A stretch of DNA of 14,393 nucleotides from Pseudomonadota bacterium (GTDB lineage Bacteria > Myxococcota_A > Polyangia > Haliangiales > Haliangiaceae): positions 1-14,393 of the forward strand of contig JAEWJO010000498.1 of NCBI GenBank assembly GCA_023386455.1. Direction: 5' to 3'. Made by a program: the position numbers and the translations under genes. The notes beneath the pieces were generated by a model. The model had not been told where the DNA came from. It ran no database searches and was given only the letters and a program-made list of their open reading frames with translations. Each line of letters begins with the position of its first letter. Positions within the stretch are counted from its first letter, which is position 1. Below, in pieces: positions 1-7,464 of the stretch.

Positions 1-12
1 ACCGAGGGCACC

Positions 13-1266
13 GTGTTCGCGCTCAAGATCATCTTCGGCCTCGCGGTGCTCCTCGCACTCGCCTATATCGGCGGCCATCCGCGGACCCTGCGGCTGCAGG
101 AGCGGTTCGGCATCCGTGGCGCGATCAGCGCGGGCTTCCCGTTCGTCGCGCTCGGCGTCGTCGCGAGCATGCCGGAGGTCGGCATCCTGTCGTCCGACAT
201 CCTCCCGAAGCTGAGACCCGTCCTGCAGTTCGGGCTCGGCTGGATCGGCTTCATCATCGGCGCGCAGCTCGACATCCGGGTGCTCGATCGCGTGCCGACC
301 GGCAGCGCCTACCTGATCCTGATCGAGGCGCTCGCGCCGTTTGCGGTCGTCGCCGTCGCGTGCGGCGCGGTGATGACGCTCGTGTTCGACCTCCCGCTCG
401 ACGACCTCGCGGCATGGCGCGACATCGTGCTGCTCGGGACCGCCGCGGCGATGACGGCCCCCCGCCGGTTCCACGGGTTTGCAAATCGGTCCTGGTACGA
501 GGGCCGCGGGGCCGACGCACTCCTCGGGCAGCTCGACGAGATCGTCGGCGTCGTCGGCCTGCTGTTCATGATGGCGTACTTCCGCGATGACACGACCGCA
601 CCGGTTCACCTGCCCGGCACGTGGTGGCTGTTCATCACGCTCGGCATCGGTGTGGTGATCGGCGTGCTCGTGTTCGCGATGATCCGCGTTCCGCGCACGA
701 ACGCGGAGTTCCTCGCGGTCGTGCTCGGCGTCGTCGCGTTCGCATCCGGGCTCACCGGCGTCCTCCGGCTCTCGCCGATCGTCGCCTGCTTCGTCGCGGG
801 CGTGCTGGTGACGAACTTCCCGAACGAGCAGCGCGCGAACATCTTCAAGATCCTGAACCACCTCGAGCGGCCTCTCCACCTGCTGTTCCTGATGATCGCG
901 GGCGCGCTGTGGAGCGTCACGGACTGGCACGGCTGGGCGCTCGTCCCGCTGTTCGTCGTCGCTCGCATCGCCGGCAAGTGGCTCGGAATCTTCTCGGCAC
1001 GTCGCGTCGTCGGCCAGGTGCTGCCCGCGGCCTTCACCCAGCAGCGCGCGATCGTGCTGCCGATGTCGATGCTGTCGATCGCGCTCGTCGTCAGCATCGA
1101 GCGCTTTCGAGACCCGGGCCTGTCCTGGGTCGTCACCGCCGTGATCGCGGGCTCGATCGTGACCGAGCTGATCGTCGGTCTACTTCCGGATCCCGGCAAC
1201 CCGGCGCCCGCGACAGCTCCCGGTGAGGACGAACAGCAGCGCGACGACGACGGAGCGCCTCCATGA
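13..1266 (+). CDS. CPA-type cation:proton antiporter-like membrane protein (first of pair)
   Basis: The 417-aa product is almost entirely hydrophobic, with about 12 predicted membrane segments and a short hydrophilic tail (about residues 392-417). Its pattern fits the Na+/H+ exchanger (CPA1/CPA2) fold. GAQLDIRVLDR (83-93) matches the conserved G-x-E-L-D/Q-L turn after an early helix, and QLDEIVG (173-179) places Asp175 where the ion-binding Asp of this superfamily lies. The residue before that Asp is Leu, not the Asp or Asn of well-studied exchangers. The usual S-S/Q-S/P-A-V unwound-helix motif is replaced by MTAPRRF (147-153). It is therefore a divergent member whose substrate cannot be read. 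The GTG start has GAGGG at 4-8 with a 4-nt spacer. No in-frame stop lies upstream in the window, so a longer form is possible. The stop overlaps the next start as ATGA, implying co-translation with the second antiporter. Confidence 0.85.
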   Translation: MFALKIIFGLAVLLALAYIGGHPRTLRLQERFGIRGAISAGFPFVALGVVASMPEVGILSSDILPKLRPVLQFGLGWIGFIIGAQLDIRVLDRVPTGSAYLILIEALAPFAVVAVACGAVMTLVFDLPLDDLAAWRDIVLLGTAAAMTAPRRFHGFANRSWYEGRGADALLGQLDEIVGVVGLLFMMAYFRDDTTAPVHLPGTWWLFITLGIGVVIGVLVFAMIRVPRTNAEFLAVVLGVVAFASGLTGVLRLSPIVACFVAGVLVTNFPNEQRANIFKILNHLERPLHLLFLMIAGALWSVTDWHGWALVPLFVVARIAGKWLGIFSARRVVGQVLPAAFTQQRAIVLPMSMLSIALVVSIERFRDPGLSWVVTAVIAGSIVTELIVGLLPDPGNPAPATAPGEDEQQRDDDGAPP

Positions 1267-2567
1267 TCCTCGTGCTCCTGCTGCTCGCGCTCGGCGGCCT
1301 CATGCAGGCGGCGTCGACCTATGTCAACGAGCCGACGTCCGCGACCGTGCAGCTCGCCTTCGGGTACTTGCTCCTGACCGCGTTCTTCACCGGCCGGATC
1401 GCGAACCGGATCGGCCTGCCCAAGCTGACCGGCTACATCATCGCCGGCGCGCTGTCGGGGCCATGGGTGTTCGGGCTCGTGACGTACGACATGACGAAGT
1501 CACTCGCGATCGTGAGCGGTACCGCGACGGCGGTGATCGCACTCGAAGCGGGCAGCGAGCTCCAGCTCGCAAAGGTGCGGCGCGTCGCACGCACGCTGCG
1601 CGCGATGACGCTGTTCGCGGTCGTCGGCTCGATGTTCGTGCTCGGCGGCACGCTGTACTTGCTGCGCGACCTGTTGCCGTTCATCGGAGAGCTCGGGCGT
1701 CCGCAGGCGCTCGCGGTCGCGATGGTTCTCGGCGTCGCGCTGTCCGCGCAGTCGCCTGCGGTGGTGATGGCGCTGCTCGCCGAGATGCGCGCGTCCGGGC
1801 CGGTCTCCGAGCTCATGCTCGCGTCGGTCGTGGTGGCGGACCTCGTCGTCATCATCTGCTTCTCGATCGCGTCGGCGATCGCGGGTGCGGTCCTCGGCGG
1901 TTCGATCGATCTCGCGGGCACGGCCCGTGACGTCGGCTGGGAGCTCTTCGGATCGATCGGCTTCGGACTCGCGATCGGGATCCTGCTCGGCTTGTTCCTG
2001 CGGCAGGTGAAGAGCGGCGGGCCGCTGTTCGCCCTGACGATGTGCGTCGTCGTCGCCGAGGCCGGGCCGCGCGTGCACCTCGATCCGCTGATCGTGATGC
2101 TGACGGCGGGTCTCTGGGTCCGCAACTTCTCGCGCGCGGACATCCACGTGCTGCACGCCGGCTTCGAGAGCGCGCAGCTGCCGGTCTTCCTCGTGTTCTT
2201 CGCGCTCGCCGGTGCGAAGCTCGATCTCGATACCCTGGTCGCGTCGATCGTGCCGGTCGCGATCCTCGCGGGCGCGCGCGCGGCGAGCTTCTTCATCGGC
2301 GGCAAGATCGCGACGCGCGTGACCGATGCGCCACCACTCGTGCACAAGTACGCGTGGTTCGGACTCATGCCACAAGCGGGCCTCGCGCTCGCACTCGCGC
2401 TCGTGATGGAGAAGACGTTCCCGACGTTCGGCGGCCCCGCGGCCGTGATCATGATCGGCGTCGTCGGGTTCAACGAGCTGATCGCGCCGGTGATCCTGCG
2501 CGCGATGTTGCTGCGGACGGGCGAGGCCGGAAAGAAGGAAGGCCCGGCCGAGCACGTCGAGCACTGA
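1263..2567 (+). CDS. CPA2-type cation:proton antiporter (second of pair)
   Basis: The 434-aa polytopic inner-membrane protein resembles the KefB/NapA (CPA2) family, which exchanges Na+ or K+ for H+. GLPKLTGYIIAG (51-62) is the family's N-terminal motif. EAGSELQLAKVRR (95-107) matches the conserved G-x-E-L turn. QSPAVV (163-168) corresponds to the unwound helix, and ADLVVI (192-197) puts Asp193 at the ion-binding position, preceded by Ala as opposed to Asp, Asn or Gln. There is no C-terminal TrkA-N/RCK domain, so KefC-like nucleotide gating is not expected. The ATG lies inside the end of the previous gene (ATGA overlap), so translation is probably coupled. The two products share architecture but little sequence. 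A hetero-oligomer is possible but is inference. The gene ends 3 nt before the stop of the opposing regulator. Confidence 0.9.
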   Translation: MILVLLLLALGGLMQAASTYVNEPTSATVQLAFGYLLLTAFFTGRIANRIGLPKLTGYIIAGALSGPWVFGLVTYDMTKSLAIVSGTATAVIALEAGSELQLAKVRRVARTLRAMTLFAVVGSMFVLGGTLYLLRDLLPFIGELGRPQALAVAMVLGVALSAQSPAVVMALLAEMRASGPVSELMLASVVVADLVVIICFSIASAIAGAVLGGSIDLAGTARDVGWELFGSIGFGLAIGILLGLFLRQVKSGGPLFALTMCVVVAEAGPRVHLDPLIVMLTAGLWVRNFSRADIHVLHAGFESAQLPVFLVFFALAGAKLDLDTLVASIVPVAILAGARAASFFIGGKIATRVTDAPPLVHKYAWFGLMPQAGLALALALVMEKTFPTFGGPAAVIMIGVVGFNELIAPVILRAMLLRTGEAGKKEGPAEHVEH

Positions 2568-2570
2568 CGC

Positions 2571-3866
2571 TCACGCGATGTTGTATCGACGCATCTTCTC
2601 GTACAGCGTCGACGAGGCGATACCGAGCGCCTTCGCCGCCTTGACCTTGTTGCCATCCGCCGCCTTCAGCGTCTGCACGATCGCGGCACGCTCGATCGAC
2701 TCGAGCGATCGCCCGCCGAGCGGGAAGTCGGCGAGTGTCGGATCGCGACGTCGCTGCTTGAACAGGAGCAGGTGGCGCGGCTCGAGCAGATCGGCGTCGG
2801 CCATCGCGGCGGCGGCCATGAGGACGTTGCGTAGCTCGCGCACGTTGCCCGGCCAGTCGTAGCTCGCGAGCGCGTCGAGCGTCTCGCGCGTGACACGCAA
2901 GCGCCGTCCTTCGGCGGTGAGGATCGCGTCGACGAGCTCCGGTAGATCGGCGATGCGCGCGCGCAGCGGCGGCACGGCAACGACGACGGCGGACAGCCGG
3001 AAGAAGAGGTCCTGGCGAAACCGTCCCTGCGCGACCTCGGCCTCGAGGTCACGATTCGTCGCCGCCAGGATCCTCACGTCGACGGGGAGCTCGTCGGTCG
3101 ATCCGATTCGCTGGACCTTGCGTTGCTCGAGCGCGCGCAGCAGCTTCGGCTGGAGATCGAGGCTCAGCTCGCCGATCTCGTCGAAGAACAGCGTCCCGCC
3201 GTGGGCGCGCTCGAACGCGCCGGCGACCGCGGTGTTCGCCCCGGTGAACGCTCCCTTCTCGTGGCCGAACAGCGCGCTCTCGATCAGCGTCGGCGTGGCG
3301 GCGCCGCAATCGAACACGATGAACGGGCCCGAGCGCCGGGCACTCGCGTCGTGGACGGCGCAGGCGAGCACATCCTTGCCGACGCCGGTCTCGCCGAGCA
3401 GCGTGATCGTCAGATCCGATGGAGCGAGTCGTCCGAGCAGCTCGAAGATGCTCTGCATCTCGGGCGACGAGCCGACGGCGTCGCCCATGCGCTTCGGTCC
3501 GGTCGCCGGACGCTGCGCCTCGGTTTCGAACCGGATGGTCGTCCCACCAACGCGGATCGTCGCCGCGCCATGGAGGATCACTTCCTTCACTGCGATGCCG
3601 TCGACAAACGTGCCGTTGCGGCTCTGCAGATCGCGGAGGACCACCGTCTCGCCCGTGCTCACGATCTCGGCGTGGCGCCGCGAGACATGCGGATCGGACA
3701 CGCACACCTGCGCGGCCGCATCGGATCCGATCGACAGCGGGATCACGCCGATCTCGATGCGCCGCTCGTCGGGCGTTCCCGCCGCGAGCACGAGCCACGC
3801 GCTGGCAGCTCGAGGCGACGGGACGACCAGGGTCAGCGTCTCGTCGTGAGTCGATTTGGAAGCCAC
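2571..3866 (-). CDS. FHA-domain sigma-54-dependent transcriptional activator, Fis family
   Basis: The 431-aa protein has three parts. An N-terminal FHA domain (about 38-113) carries the phosphothreonine-binding signatures IGSD, SRRH (62-65) and RNGTFVDG (83-90). The AAA+ sigma-54 interaction domain (about 130-355) has Walker A GETGVGKD (158-165), an intact GAFTGA loop (205-210) that contacts sigma-54, Walker B GGTLFFDE (223-230), and the FRQDLFFRL arginine-finger region (283-291). A Fis-type helix-turn-helix closes it (about 400-427). This domain order is typical of myxobacterial enhancer-binding proteins that read Ser/Thr kinase signals in place of receiver phosphorylation. The reading frame stays open 252 codons further upstream, but that part lies antisense to the peptidase gene. 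I start at GTG 3866, just before ASKSTHDE. No clear ribosome site is visible, and another in-frame GTG at 3902 is possible. A sigma-54 target is not identified. Confidence 0.93.
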   Translation of the reverse strand: MASKSTHDETLTLVVPSPRAASAWLVLAAGTPDERRIEIGVIPLSIGSDAAAQVCVSDPHVSRRHAEIVSTGETVVLRDLQSRNGTFVDGIAVKEVILHGAATIRVGGTTIRFETEAQRPATGPKRMGDAVGSSPEMQSIFELLGRLAPSDLTITLLGETGVGKDVLACAVHDASARRSGPFIVFDCGAATPTLIESALFGHEKGAFTGANTAVAGAFERAHGGTLFFDEIGELSLDLQPKLLRALEQRKVQRIGSTDELPVDVRILAATNRDLEAEVAQGRFRQDLFFRLSAVVVAVPPLRARIADLPELVDAILTAEGRRLRVTRETLDALASYDWPGNVRELRNVLMAAAAMADADLLEPRHLLLFKQRRRDPTLADFPLGGRSLESIERAAIVQTLKAADGNKVKAAKALGIASSTLYEKMRRYNIA

Positions 3867-3926
3867 GCGACGCGACCATCGTAGTGGCCGGTTCGGCACG
3901 GGGCAAACCGATGTCCGCGCCCTGCG

Positions 3927-3956
3927 CGATTTCCGGGCGGGGTCTCCGATTTCCGG
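3927..3956. repeat. Direct repeat CGATTTCCGG, two copies 20 bp apart
   Basis: Identical 10-bp copies lie at 3927-3936 and 3947-3956 in the gap between the divergent regulator and peptidase genes. The start-to-start spacing is 20 bp, about two helical turns, so both would face the same side of the DNA. That arrangement suits tandem activator binding, possibly by the adjacent Fis-type regulator. Function is inferred only. Confidence 0.45.
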
Positions 3957-3961
3957 AGACC
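3941..3961. promoter_or_regulatory. Inverted repeat / hairpin upstream of the FHA regulator
   Basis: GGTCTCCG at 3941-3948 pairs perfectly with CGGAGACC at 3954-3961 around a 5-nt loop. It overlaps the second copy of the direct repeat. It lies about 75 nt upstream of the regulator start and 71 nt upstream of the peptidase start. It could be an operator dyad or a structure in either leader. There is no T-tract, so an intrinsic terminator is unlikely. Confidence 0.4.
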
Positions 3962-3979
3962 AGCGGACGCCAAGACCTT

Positions 3980-4030
3980 CGTGGTTTCGGGCACCTGGAA
4001 GCGGCACGGCACTTGTACAAGGAAACCACG
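3980..4030 (+). promoter_or_regulatory. 9-bp inverted repeat flanking the peptidase ribosome-binding site
   Basis: CGTGGTTTC at 3980-3988 and GAAACCACG at 4022-4030 are perfect reverse complements across a 33-nt spacer. The right arm begins inside the Shine-Dalgarno sequence AAGGA (4019-4023) and ends 1 nt before the ATG at 4032. If transcribed as one leader, pairing would partly hide the ribosome site. A 10-bp palindrome CTTGTACAAG (4012-4021) lies in the spacer. Regulatory function is inference. Confidence 0.35.
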
Positions 4031-4031
4031 T

Positions 4032-4841
4032 ATGAAAGCGAACAATCTCCGCGCGCCCCACGCCCTGTGGCTCGCGCCGTGCGTTTGCCTCGCCGTCCTC
4101 GTGCTGTATCCGGCGAAGGCGGAGCCCGTGTCGCAGCCGTCGAACGTCGTCCGCATGCCCGTGGTCAGCGTCCCGCCGTCGACGATCGAGCTGCCGGCGC
4201 CGGCGACGACGACCGTTCATGTCGTGCTGACGCGCGGTCACAAGCGTCTCGAGCTCGATCTTCCACTCGACGGCAAGGTGACGGCGGAGACCGCCGATGA
4301 CATCGCGCAGCTGATGCGGTGCCGGGAGAGCGGCCGCACGCGCCGCATCGCGAGTGGAACGCTCGCGCTGCTCGCCGATGTTGCCACCCGCTATCCCGGT
4401 CACGAGATCGAGATCGTGTCCGCCGTGCGCGCCGAGCCCGATCGTACGCGCGCCGGCGTGAAGCACTCCAAGCACTGGGATGGTCACGCGATCGATCTGA
4501 TCGTGCGCGACGCCAACCTCACCGAGGTCCGCGACGTGATGTGGAAGAACCATCGCAACGTCGGCATCGGGTGGTACCCGACCAGCGGCTTCATTCACCT
4601 CGACTACCGTCCGGACGTGCACGACACGTCGTGGACGCAGGTCCGCCCGAACGCCGACAACCAGTACAACCCGCGCTGGGCGCGACTGGCTCGCGATCCG
4701 GAGGCGCAGGCTGCCGCGTCGTGCGCGAAGCTGCGCCGCCTGCTCAAGTCGAGCCCGGCGCTCTCGACGCTCGCGACCTCGATCGCGGAGTCGATCGGCT
4801 CCAGCTCGAAGTGCATCCCGCGCGCGCCGCGCAACTCCTGA
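4032..4841 (+). CDS. Exported DUF882/M15-like peptidoglycan peptidase
   Basis: The 269-aa protein has an N-terminal signal sequence: basic start, hydrophobic core about 11-26, likely cleavage after AKA at 28-30. Its second half resembles the DUF882 (YcbK) / M15 zinc peptidase family, which cuts peptide cross-links in peptidoglycan. SKHWDGHAID (146-155) matches S-x-H-x-x-G-x-A-x-D and supplies His148 and Asp155. GFIHLD (186-191) supplies the third zinc ligand, His189. The preceding IVSAVRAEPDRT (128-139) corresponds to the SAYRS region of the family. GIGWYP (178-183) matches the conserved G-V-G-x-Y-P. The start is ATG 4032 with AAGGA at 4019-4023. An upstream GTG at 3981 is rejected because it would put charged residues before the signal peptide. 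Residues 31-60, rich in Pro, Val and Thr, look like a linker. The divergent FHA regulator may control it. Confidence 0.88.
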   Translation: MKANNLRAPHALWLAPCVCLAVLVLYPAKAEPVSQPSNVVRMPVVSVPPSTIELPAPATTTVHVVLTRGHKRLELDLPLDGKVTAETADDIAQLMRCRESGRTRRIASGTLALLADVATRYPGHEIEIVSAVRAEPDRTRAGVKHSKHWDGHAIDLIVRDANLTEVRDVMWKNHRNVGIGWYPTSGFIHLDYRPDVHDTSWTQVRPNADNQYNPRWARLARDPEAQAAASCAKLRRLLKSSPALSTLATSIAESIGSSSKCIPRAPRNS

Positions 4842-4845
4842 GGGG

Positions 4846-5343
4846 TCACTTCGTCGCGCGAAACTGCGCGTGACATCCCTCGCAGCGGCCCATCACGGCA
4901 CCGAGCGCGGTGCTCGTCGCGATCGGGTCGTTCGCACTGGCGCCGGCGAGCAGCTTCTCGAGCTCGCCATGGAACGACTCGTCGAGCGCCTTGAACGCCT
5001 CGAGCTGATCTCCGTTTCTCGGCAGCTTGTACGCACCGCTCTCGATCGCCTGCTCGGTGAGCTCGCGGGCGCGGTGCACGCCGTGCAGCCGCTCGGGGAT
5101 CGTCGACAGCGTGCCGAGTCCGATCGCGCTGACCGAGTCGCGCATCGCCTCGTGGAGGAGACGCATCTCGTTCTGCACGGCGTTGACGCCGGGTGGGATG
5201 TGATCGGGCGACGCGGGCAGCGCGGTCGGGGCCGGCTGCTCGCTCGTCGTCGGAGGAGGAGGACACGTCGGGCATTCGCGCTTGCAGCCCAGGGCGAGCA
5301 CGAGGAGCGCGACGACACCGACACCATCGAGCACGAACTTCAT
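4846..5343 (-). CDS. Putative lipoprotein with C-terminal CxxCH haem motif (class II cytochrome c-like)
   Basis: This 165-aa protein begins with a hydrophobic signal ending in LALGC (16-20), a slightly atypical lipobox. A Cys/Pro-rich linker follows (C20, C24, C27, then about 28-52). The rest is helical. CEGCH (154-158) lies 7 residues from the C-terminus, where class II cytochromes c (c'/c556) attach haem to the last helix of a four-helix bundle. Met60 or Met67 in the first helix could be the sixth haem ligand. A periplasmic, membrane-tethered redox or gas-binding role follows from the family and is not shown here. I chose ATG 5343 because it gives a proper signal sequence. The frame extends 20 codons further to 5403 without one. 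Its stop lies 4 nt from the convergent peptidase stop. Confidence 0.75.
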   Translation of the reverse strand: MKFVLDGVGVVALLVLALGCKRECPTCPPPPTTSEQPAPTALPASPDHIPPGVNAVQNEMRLLHEAMRDSVSAIGLGTLSTIPERLHGVHRARELTEQAIESGAYKLPRNGDQLEAFKALDESFHGELEKLLAGASANDPIATSTALGAVMGRCEGCHAQFRATK

Positions 5344-5432
5344 GCGAGCACGATCGATCAGCGTGCCGCCGGCCGCAATGGTCCATGGAATGCAACGCAC
5401 CACGACAGGCGATTACCGCAAGGAGATGCGCG

Positions 5433-6368
5433 ATGGCACTCGAACCCACGACGCAGGCGTTCATCAACAGCTTGAGCGGGCCGCCGCTCAGCCAGCTCGA
5501 TCCTGCCGCGGCTCACAAGGTCCTGACGGATCTGCAGTCGCTTCCGATACCGCTCCAGGACGCACAGATCGAGGACACGGTCTGGCCGGTAGGCCCGACG
5601 GGCGAGACGCGCATCCGCATCGTTCGGCCCGCATCGGCAGGGGCGACCGACGTCCTGCCGGTCATCCTCTACACGCACGGTGGAGGCTGGGTCCTCGGTG
5701 ACAAGATCACGCACGACCGGCTCGTGCGCGAGCTCGCCAACGGAGTCGGCGCCACGGTGATCTTCGTCGACTACGTGAATGCGCCCGAGGCGAAGTATCC
5801 AACGCAGCAGGAACAGGCTTACGCGTCCTTGCTCTACATCACCGAGCATGCGGACGAGCTGCGCGTCGATCCGTCGCGCCTCGCGATCATGGGCGACAGC
5901 GTCGGTGGACACATGGCCGCGGTCGTCACGTTGATGGCGAAGCAGCGCGGCGGACCCAAGATTCGCTTCCAGGTCCTCTTCTATCCCGTCACGGACTACG
6001 TCTCGGACAACGAGTCGTATCGGACGTTCGCGAACGGGCCCTGGCTGACGGCCGACTCCGCACGCTGGTTCTGCGAGCAGGAGGGCCTGACCGGCAACGA
6101 GGACGACGGCTTCGCGTGGCCGCTCCGTGCGTCGATCGAGGACCTGCGAGGTCTGCCCGATGCGCTGCTCGTCGTCGATGGCGACGTGCTCCGCGACGAG
6201 GGCGAAGCGTACGCGGACAAGCTGTCGGAAGCAGGCGTGCGCGTGACCTCGGTCCGCTACAACGAGACGATCCATGACTTCGCGATGCTGAACCCGCTCG
6301 CGGAGACGCCCGCGACGCGCGCGGCGATCCAGCAGGCGATCGACGCGCTCGAGATCGCGCTCGCCTGA
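5433..6368 (+). CDS. HSL-family alpha/beta hydrolase (esterase/lipase)
   Basis: The 311-aa enzyme has all signatures of the hormone-sensitive-lipase family of carboxylesterases. The oxyanion-hole motif is HGGGW (82-86). The nucleophile elbow is GDSVGG (154-159) with Ser156. Asp251 in GDVLRDEG (250-257) stands where the family has DPLRDEG. His281 in HDFAML (281-286) completes the triad. No signal peptide is seen, so it is probably cytoplasmic and hydrolyses short- or medium-chain acyl esters, though the substrate cannot be read. The start at ATG 5433 is supported by AGGAG at 5421-5425 with a 7-nt spacer. It runs toward an AraC-family regulator, with only 7 nt between the stops. That pairing is common for such hydrolases but does not prove control. 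Confidence 0.93.
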   Translation: MALEPTTQAFINSLSGPPLSQLDPAAAHKVLTDLQSLPIPLQDAQIEDTVWPVGPTGETRIRIVRPASAGATDVLPVILYTHGGGWVLGDKITHDRLVRELANGVGATVIFVDYVNAPEAKYPTQQEQAYASLLYITEHADELRVDPSRLAIMGDSVGGHMAAVVTLMAKQRGGPKIRFQVLFYPVTDYVSDNESYRTFANGPWLTADSARWFCEQEGLTGNEDDGFAWPLRASIEDLRGLPDALLVVDGDVLRDEGEAYADKLSEAGVRVTSVRYNETIHDFAMLNPLAETPATRAAIQQAIDALEIALA

Positions 6369-6384
6369 CAGCGCTCTAGCGCTG
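6369..6384. terminator. Candidate bidirectional hairpin between convergent genes
   Basis: CAGCGCT (6369-6375) and AGCGCTG (6378-6384) form a perfect 7-bp inverted repeat with a 2-nt centre. The repeat begins directly after the hydrolase stop and includes the stop codon of the AraC gene. It is symmetric, so it could serve both transcripts. There is no T-tract on either side, so termination would not follow the classical intrinsic pattern. Confidence 0.35.
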
Positions 6385-7410
6385 CCGGTACTCGCTCGGG
6401 CTCGTGCCGAGCCAGCGCTTGAACGCGCGGTTGAACGCGCTCGGCTCCGAGTAGCCCAGGAGGAACGCGACCTCGAACACGGCGAGCTTGTCGTCCGCGA
6501 GGTACATCTTCGCGAGATCCGTGCGGACCTCGTCGACGAGCGCGGCGAACGTCGTGCCCTCGTCCTTGAGCCGGCGCTGCAGCGTGCGCTCGCTCATGCC
6601 CAGCTTGCGTGCGAGATCGATCTGATCGGGCTCGCCCTCGCGCACCGCGGCAACGACGAGCTCGCGCACGCGCGCCGACGTCGTCTGCGTCTCGTGCAGG
6701 CGCTCCTGGAGCGCGGATGCGTGCCGCTCGAGGTACGCGAACAGCGCCGCATCGGGACGGGCGAGCGGCCGGTCGAAGATCGCGCGCGGCAGGACGAGGC
6801 GCAGCTCCGTCGCGTTGAACTGGACGGGACAGCCAAGCTCGCGTTCGTAGTCGGCCGCGTTTGGCGGCGGCGCGTGCTGGAACGCGGCCTCGAGCGCGAG
6901 CGTCTCGGTCGCCGGCAGACTCGCGAGCTGGCGCAGCAGCGTCAGCGTGCCGACCGGTGCGCTGATCGCGAGCGGTGCGAGGCGCGCGATCCGCGGTGGC
7001 TCGGTCCGCCGGAACACGACGTGATCCGCGGTCTCCTCGATGATCGGCCGCACGACATCGTTGACGAGTGCGCCGAAGCGATCGAGGCAGCGAAACGCCG
7101 CGCGCACGTCGGGCGCGTGCTGCATCGCGTAGCCGACGACGCCGAGGCCCCGCACGTCGACAGCCTTGCCGAGCCAGAACCCGAAACCCTCGGCACCGGG
7201 CGACTCGCTGATCAGCTCCCAGAGGCGAACGAACTGCTCGAATGGGACCCGGCCATCGGGGTCGCGGATGTCGGCGTCGCGTATCCCGGCGCGCTTCGCG
7301 AGGTCGTCCGCGGGCAGGCCGTACGCGCGCGCCGCCTCGACGTGCATCGCGAGCAACGGCGCGAGCATCGTCGTGGCGCCGTCAGTCAGGTTTGTGTCGC
7401 CGGCGGTCAT
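6376..7410 (-). CDS. AraC-family transcriptional regulator (OruR/arabinose-binding-type N-terminus)
   Basis: The 344-aa protein has a C-terminal AraC DNA-binding domain with two helix-turn-helix units: about 264-284 (DLARKLGMSERTLQRRLKDEG) and 311-337 (VAFLLGYSEPSAFNRAFKRW lies inside). The N-terminal portion of about 200 residues resembles the ligand-binding domain of the OruR/ArgR-like AraC group (Pfam Arabinose_bd), with RVPFEQFVRLWELI (54-67) and GLGVVGYAMQHAP (88-100) as typical stretches. Regulators of this group often sit beside hydrolase or catabolic genes and sense small ligands. Neither the ligand nor the target can be read here. ATG 7410 is the longest start. No convincing ribosome site precedes it, and Met15 (7368) is an alternative. 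It is divergent from the downstream lipoprotein gene with only 54 nt between them. Confidence 0.92.
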   Translation of the reverse strand: MTAGDTNLTDGATTMLAPLLAMHVEAARAYGLPADDLAKRAGIRDADIRDPDGRVPFEQFVRLWELISESPGAEGFGFWLGKAVDVRGLGVVGYAMQHAPDVRAAFRCLDRFGALVNDVVRPIIEETADHVVFRRTEPPRIARLAPLAISAPVGTLTLLRQLASLPATETLALEAAFQHAPPPNAADYERELGCPVQFNATELRLVLPRAIFDRPLARPDAALFAYLERHASALQERLHETQTTSARVRELVVAAVREGEPDQIDLARKLGMSERTLQRRLKDEGTTFAALVDEVRTDLAKMYLADDKLAVFEVAFLLGYSEPSAFNRAFKRWLGTSPSEYRQR

Positions 7411-7464
7411 GGGTCGTTCGGAGGGGAAGTCCTAGGTTCTATCCACACTTCAGCGGAGACACCA

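Noticed and set aside
1500..2564. Antisense frames over the second antiporter (354 and 407 codons)
   Set aside because: Charged repetitive translations opposite a clear 12-helix membrane protein; shadows of codon bias.
4002..4017. Sigma-54 promoter-like sequence CGGCACGgcacTTGTA upstream of the peptidase
   Set aside because: It fits the -24/-12 pattern except GT for GC at -12, but the start of transcription would fall near 4028, downstream of the Shine-Dalgarno AAGGA at 4019-4023. The leader would lose its ribosome site.
3867..4622. N-terminal extension of the FHA regulator by 252 codons
   Set aside because: The extension is antisense to the well-supported peptidase gene and has no domain. 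The FHA domain begins shortly after GTG 3866.
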